64,000 nt of DNA, from NCBI RefSeq assembly GCF_024362525.1, contig NZ_CP101458.1, positions 2,604,001-2,668,000 of the forward strand, written 5' to 3'. Made by a program: the position numbers and the translations under genes. The notes below the pieces were generated by a model that ran no database searches, was not told the origin of the DNA, and worked only from the letters and a program-made list of their open reading frames with translations. Below are positions 8,290 to 17,289 of this stretch, piece by piece; position 1 is the stretch's first letter; each line of letters begins with the position of its first letter. Source of the DNA: Natrononativus amylolyticus (lineage in GTDB: Archaea > Halobacteriota > Halobacteria > Halobacteriales > Natrialbaceae).

Positions 8290-8949
8290 TCACTCGTCGA
8301 ACGCGACGCCTTCCATCAGGGTCGCGATTCGGTCGTCGCCGCCGGAGACCCGTCGCGGGTAGACGCCGATGCAGGCGACGTACTCCTCGTCGTGTTCGAT
8401 CGGGTCGGTGACGTGGAGGTCGACCTCGAGCGTCTGGCCCGTCGAGAGGAACTCGGCGTCGGCGCGAAAGCGGCCGACCGTCGCCTCCGAATCGAGGATC
8501 GACAGCGAGTACTCGTCCTCCTGCTCGACGTTTCGGACGTCGTCGTACCGGTGCTGGATCTCGGCGGCGAGGTCGGCGCTCGAGAACTCCGAGACGTAGT
8601 TGAACTCCCTGCCGAGGACGCGCACCTGCGGGGTCGTGATCGCGGCGAAGACGGCGAGGTCGGCGACGGTCGTCCCCAGAAGCGAGAGCGACCGGGTGTA
8701 CTCGCTGACCCAGTTCGTGACGCGAACCTCGCGGCTCACCCCGAGCGCGGAGACCGACTCGACGACCACCTCCTCGTCGATGCGGTCCTCAGAGAACCCG
8801 CTCGACTCGAGTGCGTCGGCCGAAACCCGCGCCGGCGTCGAGGCGAACTCGACGGAGCCGGCGGCGACGGCGTCGAGACAGCCCGAAAGGGCTCCCGCCA
8901 GCGTCACGGAGCCCGCGGCGAGCAGCTGTCGACGGCTGTAGGTCATCAC
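8290..8949 (-). CDS. exported lipoprotein, DUF6517-like
   Basis: 219 residues with a Tat-like N-terminus (SRRQLL at 5-10), a hydrophobic stretch and a lipobox LSGC with Cys24, so the mature protein should be lipid-anchored outside the cell. The rest is beta-rich with no catalytic motif. It resembles a haloarchaeal family that I recall as DUF6517. The start may be Met1 or Met2. It is transcribed divergently from the radical SAM gene, with AT-rich sequence at 8980-9000. Confidence 0.75.
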   Translation of the reverse strand: MMTYSRRQLLAAGSVTLAGALSGCLDAVAAGSVEFASTPARVSADALESSGFSEDRIDEEVVVESVSALGVSREVRVTNWVSEYTRSLSLLGTTVADLAVFAAITTPQVRVLGREFNYVSEFSSADLAAEIQHRYDDVRNVEQEDEYSLSILDSEATVGRFRADAEFLSTGQTLEVDLHVTDPIEHDEEYVACIGVYPRRVSGGDDRIATLMEGVAFDE

Positions 8950-9105
8950 CCTCGAGTGGCGATACGGAGGGGTAACTCTTTCGGACAGTATAATTAAATA
9001 GTCAGTCGATCCCCAGAGGGCCCGAGAACGGGTCGGTCGCCGCAGTGAGAGTCACGGGCGGATTCGTGCAGTTTTTGGGCGCTGACCGATAACCGGGTGT
9101 ACTGA

Positions 9106-10101
9106 ATGATCTCGAAGGGCTGTGAGCAGTGTGCGAAAGGCGGCAAGATGGTGCTGTTCGTCTACGGCTACTGCGACCAGCGCGACTGCTTCTACTGCCC
9201 GCTTGGCGAGAACCGCAAGAACGTCACCGACGTCTACGCCAACGAACGGCGGGTCGAGTCCGACGCGGACGTCCTCGAGGAGGCCCACCGGATGGACGCC
9301 CTCGGAACGTCGATCACGGGCGGCGAACCCCAGGAGGCGCTCGAGCGAACCTGTCACTACCTCGAGCTTCTGAAAGACGAGTTCGGTGCCGAACACCACA
9401 CCCACCTCTACACCGGCATTACGGGCGGCCGCGAGAACATGCGCCGGCTCTCGGAGGCCGGCTTAGACGAGATTCGCTTCCACCCGCCCCTCGAACTGTG
9501 GGGCGAGATGCACGGCACCGAGTGGGAGGAGATCCTGTACGTCGCCCGCGAGGAAGGACTGACGCCGGCGTTCGAGATCCCCGGCATCCGCGCCGAAGAG
9601 GAGTTCCTCGAGTTCCTCGACGAGGGCGCAGCCGACTTCTGTAACGTCAACGAGTTCGAGATGTCCCAGGGGAACTACCGCCGGATGCAAGCGGAGGGGT
9701 TCGAACTCAAGGAGGGCCACATGAGCGCCGTCGACAACGACCGCGACGGCATCCTCGAAGTGATGGGCGACCACCCCAGAGTCTACTTCTGTACCTCCGT
9801 GTTCAAAGACGCCGCCCAGCACCGCCGCCGGCTCAAACGGATCGCGCGCAACGTCCGCCGGGAGTTCGACGACGTCACCGACGACGGCACCCTCGTCTAC
9901 GGCAAGACGTACGCCGATCCGACGACGTTCGAGACCCTCGGCGTTCCCGAGGAGTTCTACACCGTCAAGGCGAACCACGTCGAGGTCGCCTGGTGGCTCC
10001 TCGAGGAAATGATCGAGGAGGGCGACCTCGAGGACGGCGAGATCGTCGAACAGTATCCGACCTACGACGGTCAGGTCGTCGAGCGGACGCCGCTGGCGTA
10101 G
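9106..10101 (+). CDS. radical SAM protein, COG2108-like, with Cx4CxxC cluster motif
   Basis: 331 residues. The 4Fe-4S/SAM site is C23-x4-C28-x2-C31 (GYCDQRDCFYCP), one residue longer than the usual Cx3CxxC. The SAM-binding glycine motif ITGGEP follows at about residues 67-72. A second CxxC (C6, C9) sits at the N-terminus. The family is related to pyruvate formate-lyase activating enzyme, is widespread in archaea and has no assigned reaction. Further TIM-barrel strands are recognisable (THLYTGITGG, EIRFHPP). It stands alone, so the context does not reveal the substrate. Confidence 0.88.
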   Translation: MISKGCEQCAKGGKMVLFVYGYCDQRDCFYCPLGENRKNVTDVYANERRVESDADVLEEAHRMDALGTSITGGEPQEALERTCHYLELLKDEFGAEHHTHLYTGITGGRENMRRLSEAGLDEIRFHPPLELWGEMHGTEWEEILYVAREEGLTPAFEIPGIRAEEEFLEFLDEGAADFCNVNEFEMSQGNYRRMQAEGFELKEGHMSAVDNDRDGILEVMGDHPRVYFCTSVFKDAAQHRRRLKRIARNVRREFDDVTDDGTLVYGKTYADPTTFETLGVPEEFYTVKANHVEVAWWLLEEMIEEGDLEDGEIVEQYPTYDGQVVERTPLA

Positions 10102-10215
10102 GCGACCGGAGAACGGGCGGGTTCGCGGGCGTTTCTCGAGGGTCGAGACGAGTCCGGCGAGAAAAACGGTCGCGACGCGGTGGTGGACGACCGGCGGGTG
10201 AGACCGAGACGGAGG

Positions 10216-11460
10216 CTACTCGATCTCGGTCGGATCGGCGTCGGGAAGCGTGATGAGATTCTCCCGGCCGATGCGGAGCTTCTCGATCTCGCCGTCGTCG
10301 TCCATCTTCGAGAGCAGTTGCGAGACCTTCGCGTTCGACCAGCCCGTCTCCTTGACGATCGAGGCCTGCTTCATCCTGCCGCCGTTCTCGCGGAGCAGGC
10401 GGGTGACGCGTTCCTCGTCGCTCAGGAGATCGAGGTCGACCTCGTCGTCGGGCTCTTCGAAGGCGACCGTCGTCGCAGAGTCGGCGGCGCTGGCCGACGG
10501 TTCGTCGTCGATCGGATCCGCCGGTTGGCTCGCTTCCGGTGGGTCGTCCCGCTCGGCCGCCGTCGACTCCGACTCGTCGTCCAGTATCGGCGTTCGTCGC
10601 AGGAGCACGACGGCGGCGACGAGGACGACGAGCAGACCGAGTCCGCCGATGGTCGCGACCTGGGAACTGAGGAACCCGTCGTCGTCGTTCGGCGGCTCCG
10701 GCGGTCCCTCGTTCGCACCGCGGAGGTAGACGATCTCGAGTTCGTTCTCGGAGAACTCGTGGGGGCCGTTCCAGACGAGCGAGCCGTCGTCGGTCGTGCT
10801 CACGGGCGGAAAGCTATCGAAGCCGTAGTTCGGCGGCGACTCGATGATGAGCTGCTGGCCGGCGGTCAGTCCGGGAAACCAGGGGCCGTTCTCGGTCTGG
10901 AACGCATCGCCGACGTGTATCTGGCTGCCGTCGACCTCGGCGAAGTTCGTCCACGTGAAGGAGTACGAAACGACGCCGACGCCCGTTTCGGACTCGTTGT
11001 CGGCGACCTCCTCGGCGTCGATCTCCGCCGGCACCTCGCTTCCGTTGTCGCGTTCGATCCGCGGCTCGTCCCAGCCGTCGTTCGTGATGTTCATCCCCCG
11101 ATCTGTTTTCGCTTCGGCGTCGGCCAGGGCGCGCTCGAACGCCGCGAGATCGTACTCGACGTCCCGATCGCCGGCTGCGACGGCGTCGGCGTACGCCGAG
11201 AACGCGTCGACGTCGTCCTGGTCCTCGAGGAGGAACCGGCTCTCGATCGCCCACTGGGCGTTGCCGTCGCCGTCGATACTGATGCGGATGACCTGACGCG
11301 GCTCGGCGTCCGAAAGCGAGCCGTCGGCGCCGACGGCGAACTGCGCGGAGACGCGGTCGTCGGTGTCGGTCGATGCCGGCGGCGCCGCGGCTACGACCCC
11401 GAAGGAAGATGTCACGAGGAGGGCGGTAAGGGCGAGCGTAAGAGCGGTGGAAAACCGCAT
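10216..11460 (-). CDS. membrane-anchored winged-helix transcriptional regulator (DUF7345/DUF7343-like)
   Basis: 414 residues from ATG 11460; the codons before it are TTG-ATA-CGC and unlikely to be used. A signal peptide (about 1-25) leads to an extracytoplasmic beta-rich domain (30-250). One membrane helix follows (about 266-288), then a Ser/Asp-rich linker and a C-terminal winged helix (about 350-410) with SNAKVSQLLSKMDDDGEIEKLRIGRENLI. This is a one-component sensor: the outside domain detects a signal and the inside domain binds DNA. It is divergent from the secreted protein at 11609 and may control it, the pilin-like gene and itself. Confidence 0.82.
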   Translation of the reverse strand: MRFSTALTLALTALLVTSSFGVVAAAPPASTDTDDRVSAQFAVGADGSLSDAEPRQVIRISIDGDGNAQWAIESRFLLEDQDDVDAFSAYADAVAAGDRDVEYDLAAFERALADAEAKTDRGMNITNDGWDEPRIERDNGSEVPAEIDAEEVADNESETGVGVVSYSFTWTNFAEVDGSQIHVGDAFQTENGPWFPGLTAGQQLIIESPPNYGFDSFPPVSTTDDGSLVWNGPHEFSENELEIVYLRGANEGPPEPPNDDDGFLSSQVATIGGLGLLVVLVAAVVLLRRTPILDDESESTAAERDDPPEASQPADPIDDEPSASAADSATTVAFEEPDDEVDLDLLSDEERVTRLLRENGGRMKQASIVKETGWSNAKVSQLLSKMDDDGEIEKLRIGRENLITLPDADPTEIE

Positions 11461-11533
11461 GCGTATCAACGGGTGGACACTGGAGGGAAAAAACCCTTTC
11501 CATCCGAAAATAAAACGTTACAGTAGTCTATAA

Positions 11534-11550
11534 ACGCTCTAAAAGAGTGT
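11534..11550. promoter_or_regulatory. candidate operator between divergent regulator and secreted-protein gene
   Basis: ACGCTCT-AAA-AGAGTGT is an inverted repeat with 6 of 7 arm positions matching. It lies in the 148-base AT-rich divergent spacer (11461-11608), beside TCTATAAACG, which looks like a TATA element. A wider GTTACAG/CTGTAAC pair flanks it (about 11517-11523 and 11570-11576). It is a plausible site for the adjacent membrane-bound winged-helix protein; this is inference. Confidence 0.4.
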
Positions 11551-11608
11551 CAGGCCCGCAGAAAACGACTGTAACACAGGCCGACCAGTTTTTGTACTTG
11601 GAGGTCAG

Positions 11609-12808
11609 ATGCTGGATGTAATGAAGAACGCGGCACCCGTCCTCTTCGCGTTACTTCTGTGCATTTCGCTCCCGGCGATGACCGTCGTCGCGTCGGAACC
11701 CGCGGGCGACGTCCGCAGTCAGTCCGCGCCGGTCGATGCAGAAGAAACGCCGAACCGCCTCGCGCTCGAGGGCGAGGTCCGAGCCGAGTACAGAAACACC
11801 GGTCCGGACCTCGGAGCGACCCTCGCGTCGACCGACGACGCGTTGCGAACGGATCGGGAGCTGTACGCCCTCGAGGCGGGCCTCGAGGACGCCACCGCCG
11901 ACGAGCAGCGTGAACTGCTCGAGACGACCCACGACCGCCTGGCCGAGCGCCTCGAGGCACTCGAACAGCGCGAGCAGGCGGCGGTCGAGGGCCACGCCGC
12001 GGGGAACGTCTCGGATGCGGAGCTGATGCAGACGCTGTTCGCGAACTACGCCGAAGCCGAACAGCTCTCGAGTGCGTTCGACGACCTCGAGGCCGCCTCC
12101 ACCACCGTCTCGGGCGTCTCGATTTCGACACAGGGCGAGCAGGCCGTCCTCGACACCTACCGGACGCCCGTCCGCGAGCGCCTCGAGGCGGCGATACGCG
12201 GCGACGACCGGCGCGGATCGCCCGTGATCGTCCACCGGACCGCCGAGACGGGCTACAGCCTTTCGATGATCGACGGCGAGCGCTACACGAGCGAGACGAC
12301 GCGGTTCGACAACCGCAACACGTCGGCGACGGATCAGTTCGAGGGGAGCATCTCCGGCGCCCACGACCGCGCCGCCGAGCACTACCCGTGGGTGTTCGAC
12401 CGGCCGTCCTCGACGACGGCGGGGATGTCCGCGCCGGCACAGCTGTATCACATTCAGGTCGCCCACACGCAGGGTGACCTCAGGCTCTACCTCGACGGCG
12501 GAACGACGGAGGTCTACCAGGAGCGACACCACCTCCGGCTGGCGGAGCTGCCGTCGGAACCCGTCGAGGAGACGTGGATCGACGACGGTCTCGAGCTCTC
12601 GATCAACGAGACTCCGGCGAACGGCCCCGTCGAGGTCACGGTGACCGAGGACGGCTCCGGCGAACCGGTCGACGCGACGGTCTCGGTGGACGGCCACGAG
12701 ATGGGCGAGACCGGCCCCGGCGGCTCGCTGTGGGTGATCCCCGCGGCCGAAAGCTACGAGATCGACGTCGACGCCGACGGTCGAACGGTGAACGCGACCG
12801 TCGAGTAG
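11609..12808 (+). CDS. secreted protein with helical N-terminal domain (DUF7096-like)
   Basis: 399 residues. A Shine-Dalgarno-like GGAGG at 11600-11604 supports ATG 11609. A signal peptide (about 1-28) is followed by a charged, Leu/Glu-rich helical region (55-165), likely coiled coil. A beta domain follows, then a C-terminal Ig-like domain (about 335-399, with VEVTVTEDGSGEPVDATVSVDG) of the type found in surface proteins. I recall the N-terminal family as DUF7096. It stands between the membrane regulator and the pilin-like gene, which suggests a cell-surface role. Confidence 0.75.
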   Translation: MLDVMKNAAPVLFALLLCISLPAMTVVASEPAGDVRSQSAPVDAEETPNRLALEGEVRAEYRNTGPDLGATLASTDDALRTDRELYALEAGLEDATADEQRELLETTHDRLAERLEALEQREQAAVEGHAAGNVSDAELMQTLFANYAEAEQLSSAFDDLEAASTTVSGVSISTQGEQAVLDTYRTPVRERLEAAIRGDDRRGSPVIVHRTAETGYSLSMIDGERYTSETTRFDNRNTSATDQFEGSISGAHDRAAEHYPWVFDRPSSTTAGMSAPAQLYHIQVAHTQGDLRLYLDGGTTEVYQERHHLRLAELPSEPVEETWIDDGLELSINETPANGPVEVTVTEDGSGEPVDATVSVDGHEMGETGPGGSLWVIPAAESYEIDVDADGRTVNATVE

Positions 12809-12851
12809 CGGAGGCCGTCTTTTAAGTACGAGGACGAGGCGAGAGCGGTGC

Positions 12852-13343
12852 GTGAATCGGCGGTTCGAGCGAGCGCACGACCGCGGCCGAGCCATCGCAC
12901 CCGTCGTCGCCGCCGTGGTGCTCGTGGCGATCGGCGTGGTGCTGGCCGGAACCCTCGCCGTGGTTCTGGGTGCCGTCTCGCCAGCAGACCCCGCGCCGAT
13001 CGCCACCTTCGAGCTGAGCGTCGACGGCGAGGACTCGCGGATCACGCTCGAGCACCGCCGCGGCGAGGCGATCGATGTCGACGAGCTCGCGATGGTCGTC
13101 GAGGTGAACGGCGAACCGTTGACTCACCAGCCGCCGGTTCCGTTCGTCGGCGCGAGCGGCTTTCGGGGCTCGCCGAGCGGGCCGCTCAACGAGCGATCCG
13201 AGACGACGTGGGAGCAGGGAGAGCGCTCGAGCCTGCGAGTCGCGGAGACGAACGAGCCGCGGATCGAACCGGGTGACGAGGTCGCCGTCACGCTGGCAGT
13301 CAACGGACGCGTGGTCGCGGACCTCGAGGCGACGGCAGCGTAA
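12852..13343 (+). CDS. type IV pilin-like protein (archaeal DUF1628/pilin N-terminal domain)
   Basis: 163 residues from GTG 12852. The N-terminus RGRAIAPVVAAVVLVAIGVVLAG has the charged leader and long hydrophobic helix that an archaeal prepilin peptidase would process near Arg13-Ala14. Archaeal pilins of this class usually show R(A/G)(V/I)SPVI. The mature part is a short beta domain. It lies 43 bases behind the secreted-protein gene on the same strand and could share its transcript. Confidence 0.8.
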   Translation: MNRRFERAHDRGRAIAPVVAAVVLVAIGVVLAGTLAVVLGAVSPADPAPIATFELSVDGEDSRITLEHRRGEAIDVDELAMVVEVNGEPLTHQPPVPFVGASGFRGSPSGPLNERSETTWEQGERSSLRVAETNEPRIEPGDEVAVTLAVNGRVVADLEATAA

Positions 13344-13367
13344 GGTGCGATCGAGCGCGGGAAACGG

Positions 13368-13991
13368 CTACTCGGGCACCCGCCCGATGGTCGTGATCGC
13401 GACCTCTGGCTCGTAGGACGGCCCCATGAACTTGTGTTTGACGTCCTCGAAGCCCGCCTCCTTGAACATCCGGTCGGCCTCGTACTCGTCGTAAAAGAGC
13501 ATCATGGCGTCCGCGAGCGTCCGGGCGACGACGTTGTCGGGGGAGTTCGGCCCGACGACGAGCACCTGTCCGCCCGGTTCGAGGACGCGACGGAACTCCC
13601 GGAGCGTTCTGACGGGGTCCGGCCAGTACTCGATCGATCCCGACGACCAGACGATATCGAAACTGTTCGTCGCGAAGGGGAGTCGCTCGGCGTCGCCCCG
13701 GTGGAAGTGGACCGGACCGCCGGTCCTGCCGAGTTTCGCGTAGGCCTTCTCGAGCTGGTGTTCGCTCTGGTCGAGCGCATAGACGGTGTCGACGTGCTCG
13801 AGTAGTCCCTCGGTGCCGAAGCCGGTGCCACAGCCGACGTCGAGCACCATCGCGTCCTCGGGGAACTCGAGCAGCGAGAGCGCCTCCGCGCGCATCTCCT
13901 CGTTCCAGATGAACGGATTGATCCGGTCGTACACCCGCGAGAGGTACTTGTAGAACAGCCGAGCGCGGGCCTTGTTCTCGAGAATACCCAT
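13368..13991 (-). CDS. class I SAM-dependent methyltransferase (UbiE/menaquinone type)
   Basis: 207 residues from ATG 13991 (MGILENKARARLFYKYLSRVYD). Motif I is VLDVGCGTGFG (about 50-60), with an acidic ribose-binding residue in YALDQSE and HFHRGDAERLPF as motif II. The N-terminal 'YKYLSRVYDRINPF' resembles quinone methyltransferases, so methylation of a menaquinone or similar prenyl-quinone precursor is likely but not proven. It is divergent from the ATP synthase operon; the shared 143-base spacer holds both promoters. Confidence 0.85.
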   Translation of the reverse strand: MGILENKARARLFYKYLSRVYDRINPFIWNEEMRAEALSLLEFPEDAMVLDVGCGTGFGTEGLLEHVDTVYALDQSEHQLEKAYAKLGRTGGPVHFHRGDAERLPFATNSFDIVWSSGSIEYWPDPVRTLREFRRVLEPGGQVLVVGPNSPDNVVARTLADAMMLFYDEYEADRMFKEAGFEDVKHKFMGPSYEPEVAITTIGRVPE

Positions 13992-14134
13992 TGGCCGGTG
14001 CTTGTTCACCGGGCGCAATATGTCTACTGTTCTGGCGCGCGACGGCGTGGTACGCCGTCTCGAGCGGGCGCCGCGTTCGAGTCACTTTCGCAACTACCTT
14101 ATACGCGCTCAGGCAAACGTCGCCTGCTTAGAGT

Positions 14135-14467
14135 ATGCCGAGGCCAGAGGTTCTCGAACGAATACAGTCGGCAGAGGAGGAAGCCGACGAGATCGTCGCA
14201 CAGGCAGCAAACGACCGCGACGAGCGGATAGCCGAGGCCCGGGAACGTGCCGAGGAGATCCGCACGGACGCGGAACAAGAGGCGCGGGATCTCAAGGAGC
14301 GTCGCCTCGAGGCGGCGCGCGAGGAGATCGACGCAGAGTGCGAGCGCGTCCTCCGCGAAGGCGAACAGGAGCGCGAGGCGCTCGCCGAGCGCGCCGAACG
14401 CCGGGTCGACGACGTCACCGAGTACGTCGTCGACCTGTTCCAGGAGGACGTGTATGCTCAGACCTGA
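14135..14467 (+). CDS. atpH: A-type ATP synthase subunit H
   Basis: 110 residues, almost entirely a charged coiled coil (AEEEADEIVAQA, then repeated RA/EE heptads), as expected for the peripheral-stalk subunit that pairs with subunit E. First gene of the operon. Its TGA (14465-14467) overlaps the start of atpI by 14 bases, which indicates translational coupling. CTTATACGC at about 14098-14106 is a suitable promoter box 30 bases before ATG 14135. Confidence 0.9.
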   Translation: MPRPEVLERIQSAEEEADEIVAQAANDRDERIAEARERAEEIRTDAEQEARDLKERRLEAAREEIDAECERVLREGEQEREALAERAERRVDDVTEYVVDLFQEDVYAQT

Positions 14468-16790
14468 GCGGATGAGCAAGGTCTCGGTGACCGGCTCCCG
14501 GGGCGTCATGCCCACGGTCATCGAGACTGTCCACCGGCTCAACCTCGTCCACCTCTCCGATTACGACGGCTCCTGGGAGGGGTTCGACAACGGTAACCCG
14601 ATCGCGGGCGCCGACGAGGCGTCCGAGAAGCTGGTGACGGTTCGCGCACTCGAGAGTACGCTCGGAATCGAGGCCGACGAGACGGAGTTCGGCGGCCTCG
14701 AGAACGACTGGGAGCGCCGGCTCGAGCGGACCCGAACGCGGGTCAACGAACTCGACGACCGCCGCAGCGAGATCCGCGAAGACCTGCGGCAGGTCGACGA
14801 GCGGATCGACCGCGTCGCGCCGTTCGCCGCGCTCGGGGTCGACCTCGACCTGCTGTCGGGGTACGAGACCGTCGACGTGGTCGTCGGCGAGGGCTCGCGG
14901 GCCGCCGTCGAGGCCGCCCTCGAGGAGGCCGCGGAGGTCCGCGCCTACGAGACGTTCACCGGCGACGGCGTGATCGCGATCGTCGCCGCACCCGCCGAGG
15001 GAAGCCCCGAGGGCATCATCGACGACGCGCTCGTCGGTATCGAGTTCACGCGCCACCCCGTCCCGGAGACCGCCGAGGCCCCCGAGACGTACGTCGCGGA
15101 ACTCGAGGGCGAGAAGCGCCGCCTCGAGACGTCGCTCGAGGAGATCGACGCCGAACTCGAGGAGATCCGCCGCGAGGAGGGCGCCTTCCTGCTCCGACTC
15201 GAGGAGGAGCTGACGATCGACGTCCAGCGCGCGGAGGCGCCCCTGCAGTTCGCGACGACCGATCGCGCGTTCGTCGCGGAGGGGTGGATCCCCGCCGAGA
15301 CCTACGACGAGTTCGTCGCCGCGCTCAGAGACGCCGTCGGCGAGAGCGTCGAGATCGAACAGCTCGAGGTCGCCGACTACGAGGAGCACGAACACGGCGC
15401 GGAGGCCCACACCGGCAGCGGCGGCGACGGCGAGGACGAGGAGTCCGAGGCGACCGCCCAGCCGGCCCAGAAGGCCGCGACCGACGGCGGGACGAAGCAG
15501 ACGGGCGGCCACGGCAGCGGCGCCGTGACGATGGACGACCAGCCGCCGGTGATCCTCAACAACATCACGCCGGCGAAGCCGTTCGAGTTGCTGGTGAAGA
15601 TGGTGAGCCAGCCCAAGTACAGCGAACTCGATCCCACGCTGCTGGTGTTCCTGACCTACCCGTTCGCGTTCGGGTTCATGATCGGGGACATCGGCTACGG
15701 GATCCTCTACATGCTGATGGGCTGGGGCTGCTGGAAGCTCTTCGACTCGGATGCAGGAAAGGCGCTGGGTACGATCGGTATCTGGGCCGGCGCGTTCACG
15801 ATACTGTTCGGCTGGCTGTACGACGACATCTTCGGCGTCCACATGGAGTACTTCGTTCCCGAAGGAATCCACGGCCCGATGCAGGACTACCTGTTCGTGG
15901 CGAGTCTCGACAAGGGCCTGCAGGCGACGGAGTGGGCGATGCTCTGGATCATCCTGAGTTTGATCTTTGGACTGATCCACCTGAACATCGGCCTGATCAT
16001 GGGCTTCATCAACGAGCTCAGTCACGGCGTCAAGACTGCGGTCTACGAACGACTCTCGTGGATCCTCGCGATGAACGGCCTGTTCATCTGGTTCTTCGCT
16101 CACGAAGACGCGGGGAGCTTCGACCACGGTATCGGCTTCCTTCCGGATGATCTCGCGTTCTCCGAGACGAAGCCAGACTTCCTCGTCGGAACGACCGATG
16201 AGGCGGTCCTGAACTCGTTCCTCGGGTTCGTTGGATTGCCTGAAATCGTCGGCGTCATCGGACTCGCTGCGTTCATCGTCGGTGCCGTGATGGTCGGCGT
16301 CGGCGAGGGGATCGCGGGCGTCTTCGAGGTGCCCGCGTGGGCGTTCGGACACGTCCTCTCGTACCTGCGGATGGTCGCCGTCCTGCTCGCGAAGGGTGGG
16401 ATGGCGTTCGCCGTGAACCTGCTGGTCTTCGGCGCCTACGAGTACACCGAGGACGGCTACACCTCGTTCGCGCTGTTCGAGGCGCCGAGTTCGGTCGCCG
16501 AAGGTGACGGCGGCACGGAAGTCGCCTTCGAGGGCCTCGTCTGGATCGGCCTCAACGCCGACTTCATCGGCGTGACGATCCTCGCGCTCATCGGTGCAGT
16601 CCTCGTGTTCGTCTTCGGGCACATTCTGGTCCTCCTGCTGGGGATTACCGCGGCGGGTATCCAGATGCTCCGTCTCGAGTACGTGGAGTTCTTCCAGAAG
16701 TTCTACGAGGGCGGCGGCGAGGAGTACGAGCCGTTCGGCCACGGCCGGAACGCCGACGCCGACCGGTCCGCACAGCCTCAGGCCGACTGA
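14454..16790 (+). CDS. atpI: A-type ATP synthase subunit I (membrane subunit a)
   Basis: 778 residues from ATG 14454; MSKVSV at 14472 is an alternative start. The soluble N-terminal half (1-360) has long coiled coils that dock to the stalk. Residues of about 315-360 are a low-complexity Gly/Glu/Ala-rich linker with His residues. The C-terminal half has about eight membrane helices forming the proton half-channels, including the conserved segments FMIGDIGYG and FGHVLSYLRMVAVLLAKGG, which carries the essential arginine. A T6 tract and a 220-base gap follow. Confidence 0.95.
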   Translation: MLRPERMSKVSVTGSRGVMPTVIETVHRLNLVHLSDYDGSWEGFDNGNPIAGADEASEKLVTVRALESTLGIEADETEFGGLENDWERRLERTRTRVNELDDRRSEIREDLRQVDERIDRVAPFAALGVDLDLLSGYETVDVVVGEGSRAAVEAALEEAAEVRAYETFTGDGVIAIVAAPAEGSPEGIIDDALVGIEFTRHPVPETAEAPETYVAELEGEKRRLETSLEEIDAELEEIRREEGAFLLRLEEELTIDVQRAEAPLQFATTDRAFVAEGWIPAETYDEFVAALRDAVGESVEIEQLEVADYEEHEHGAEAHTGSGGDGEDEESEATAQPAQKAATDGGTKQTGGHGSGAVTMDDQPPVILNNITPAKPFELLVKMVSQPKYSELDPTLLVFLTYPFAFGFMIGDIGYGILYMLMGWGCWKLFDSDAGKALGTIGIWAGAFTILFGWLYDDIFGVHMEYFVPEGIHGPMQDYLFVASLDKGLQATEWAMLWIILSLIFGLIHLNIGLIMGFINELSHGVKTAVYERLSWILAMNGLFIWFFAHEDAGSFDHGIGFLPDDLAFSETKPDFLVGTTDEAVLNSFLGFVGLPEIVGVIGLAAFIVGAVMVGVGEGIAGVFEVPAWAFGHVLSYLRMVAVLLAKGGMAFAVNLLVFGAYEYTEDGYTSFALFEAPSSVAEGDGGTEVAFEGLVWIGLNADFIGVTILALIGAVLVFVFGHILVLLLGITAAGIQMLRLEYVEFFQKFYEGGGEEYEPFGHGRNADADRSAQPQAD

Positions 16791-16803
16791 GCGGCGACGG
16801 CTG

Positions 16804-16809
16804 TTTTTT
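16804..16809 (+). terminator. T6 tract after atpI
   Basis: Six thymines lie 14 bases after the atpI stop, inside the otherwise compact ATP synthase operon. This could cause partial termination before atpK. Confidence 0.4.
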
Positions 16810-17010
16810 CCTCGAGCGGAGCAGGGCGGAATCACACGAAGGATTCGACAGCGGTGAGACCTATCGTGGTGTGTGTTCACAAACCAAAACGCTCTCGATA
16901 TCCGGTGATACAGTGTAGCTATGTCGAATCGTTTCGAGAGTTTTATGGGGAGCGCAGAGACAGATACGGCTGTTCGGAGCAATCGAACTCACAGTGAGTA
17001 TTAGACACCA
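16810..17010 (+). promoter_or_regulatory. AT-richer leader before atpK with possible internal promoter
   Basis: No gene is visible in this stretch. Its base composition is lower in GC than the flanking genes. TTTTATGG at 16941-16948 resembles a TATA box and would give a leader of about 40 bases. Subunit K is needed in many copies per complex, so a separate promoter here would make sense. Inference. Confidence 0.4.
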
Positions 17011-17271
17011 ATGATTGGACCTGAAGCTGAACTCGCCGACATCGTACTGCAAGACGTGAACGAATCGCCCTTCCTGACCGACCACGGGGCTGCTGCACTC
17101 GGCGTCGGTCTCGCTGCACTCGCTGCAGGATACGCCGAGCGAGGTATCGGTGCCGCCGCCGTTGGCGCTATCGCAGAAGATGACGACATGTTCGTTCCAG
17201 GGATCGTTATGACGGTGTTGCCCGAAACACTCGTCATTTTCGCGATCGTCGTCATCTTCCTGATGCCTTAG
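17011..17271 (+). CDS. atpK: A-type ATP synthase subunit K (proteolipid, c ring)
   Basis: 86 residues, two membrane helices (about 28-50 and 62-84). Glu72 in LPETLVIFAIVV is the ion-carrying carboxylate in the second helix. The first 25 residues are a polar extension before helix one. A single-hairpin K subunit is usual in haloarchaea. atpE begins 18 bases later. Confidence 0.95.
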   Translation: MIGPEAELADIVLQDVNESPFLTDHGAAALGVGLAALAAGYAERGIGAAAVGAIAEDDDMFVPGIVMTVLPETLVIFAIVVIFLMP

Positions 17272-17289
17272 CGCTCCTTTCTTTCACCA

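Noticed and set aside
13368-13991. Naming the methyltransferase as a specific menaquinone enzyme.
   Set aside because: The SAM motifs are clear, but the substrate rests only on a loose likeness of the N-terminus, so no gene symbol is given.
14415-16982. An 855-codon frame antisense to atpI.
   Set aside because: atpI has clear family motifs and membrane helices; the antisense product has none.
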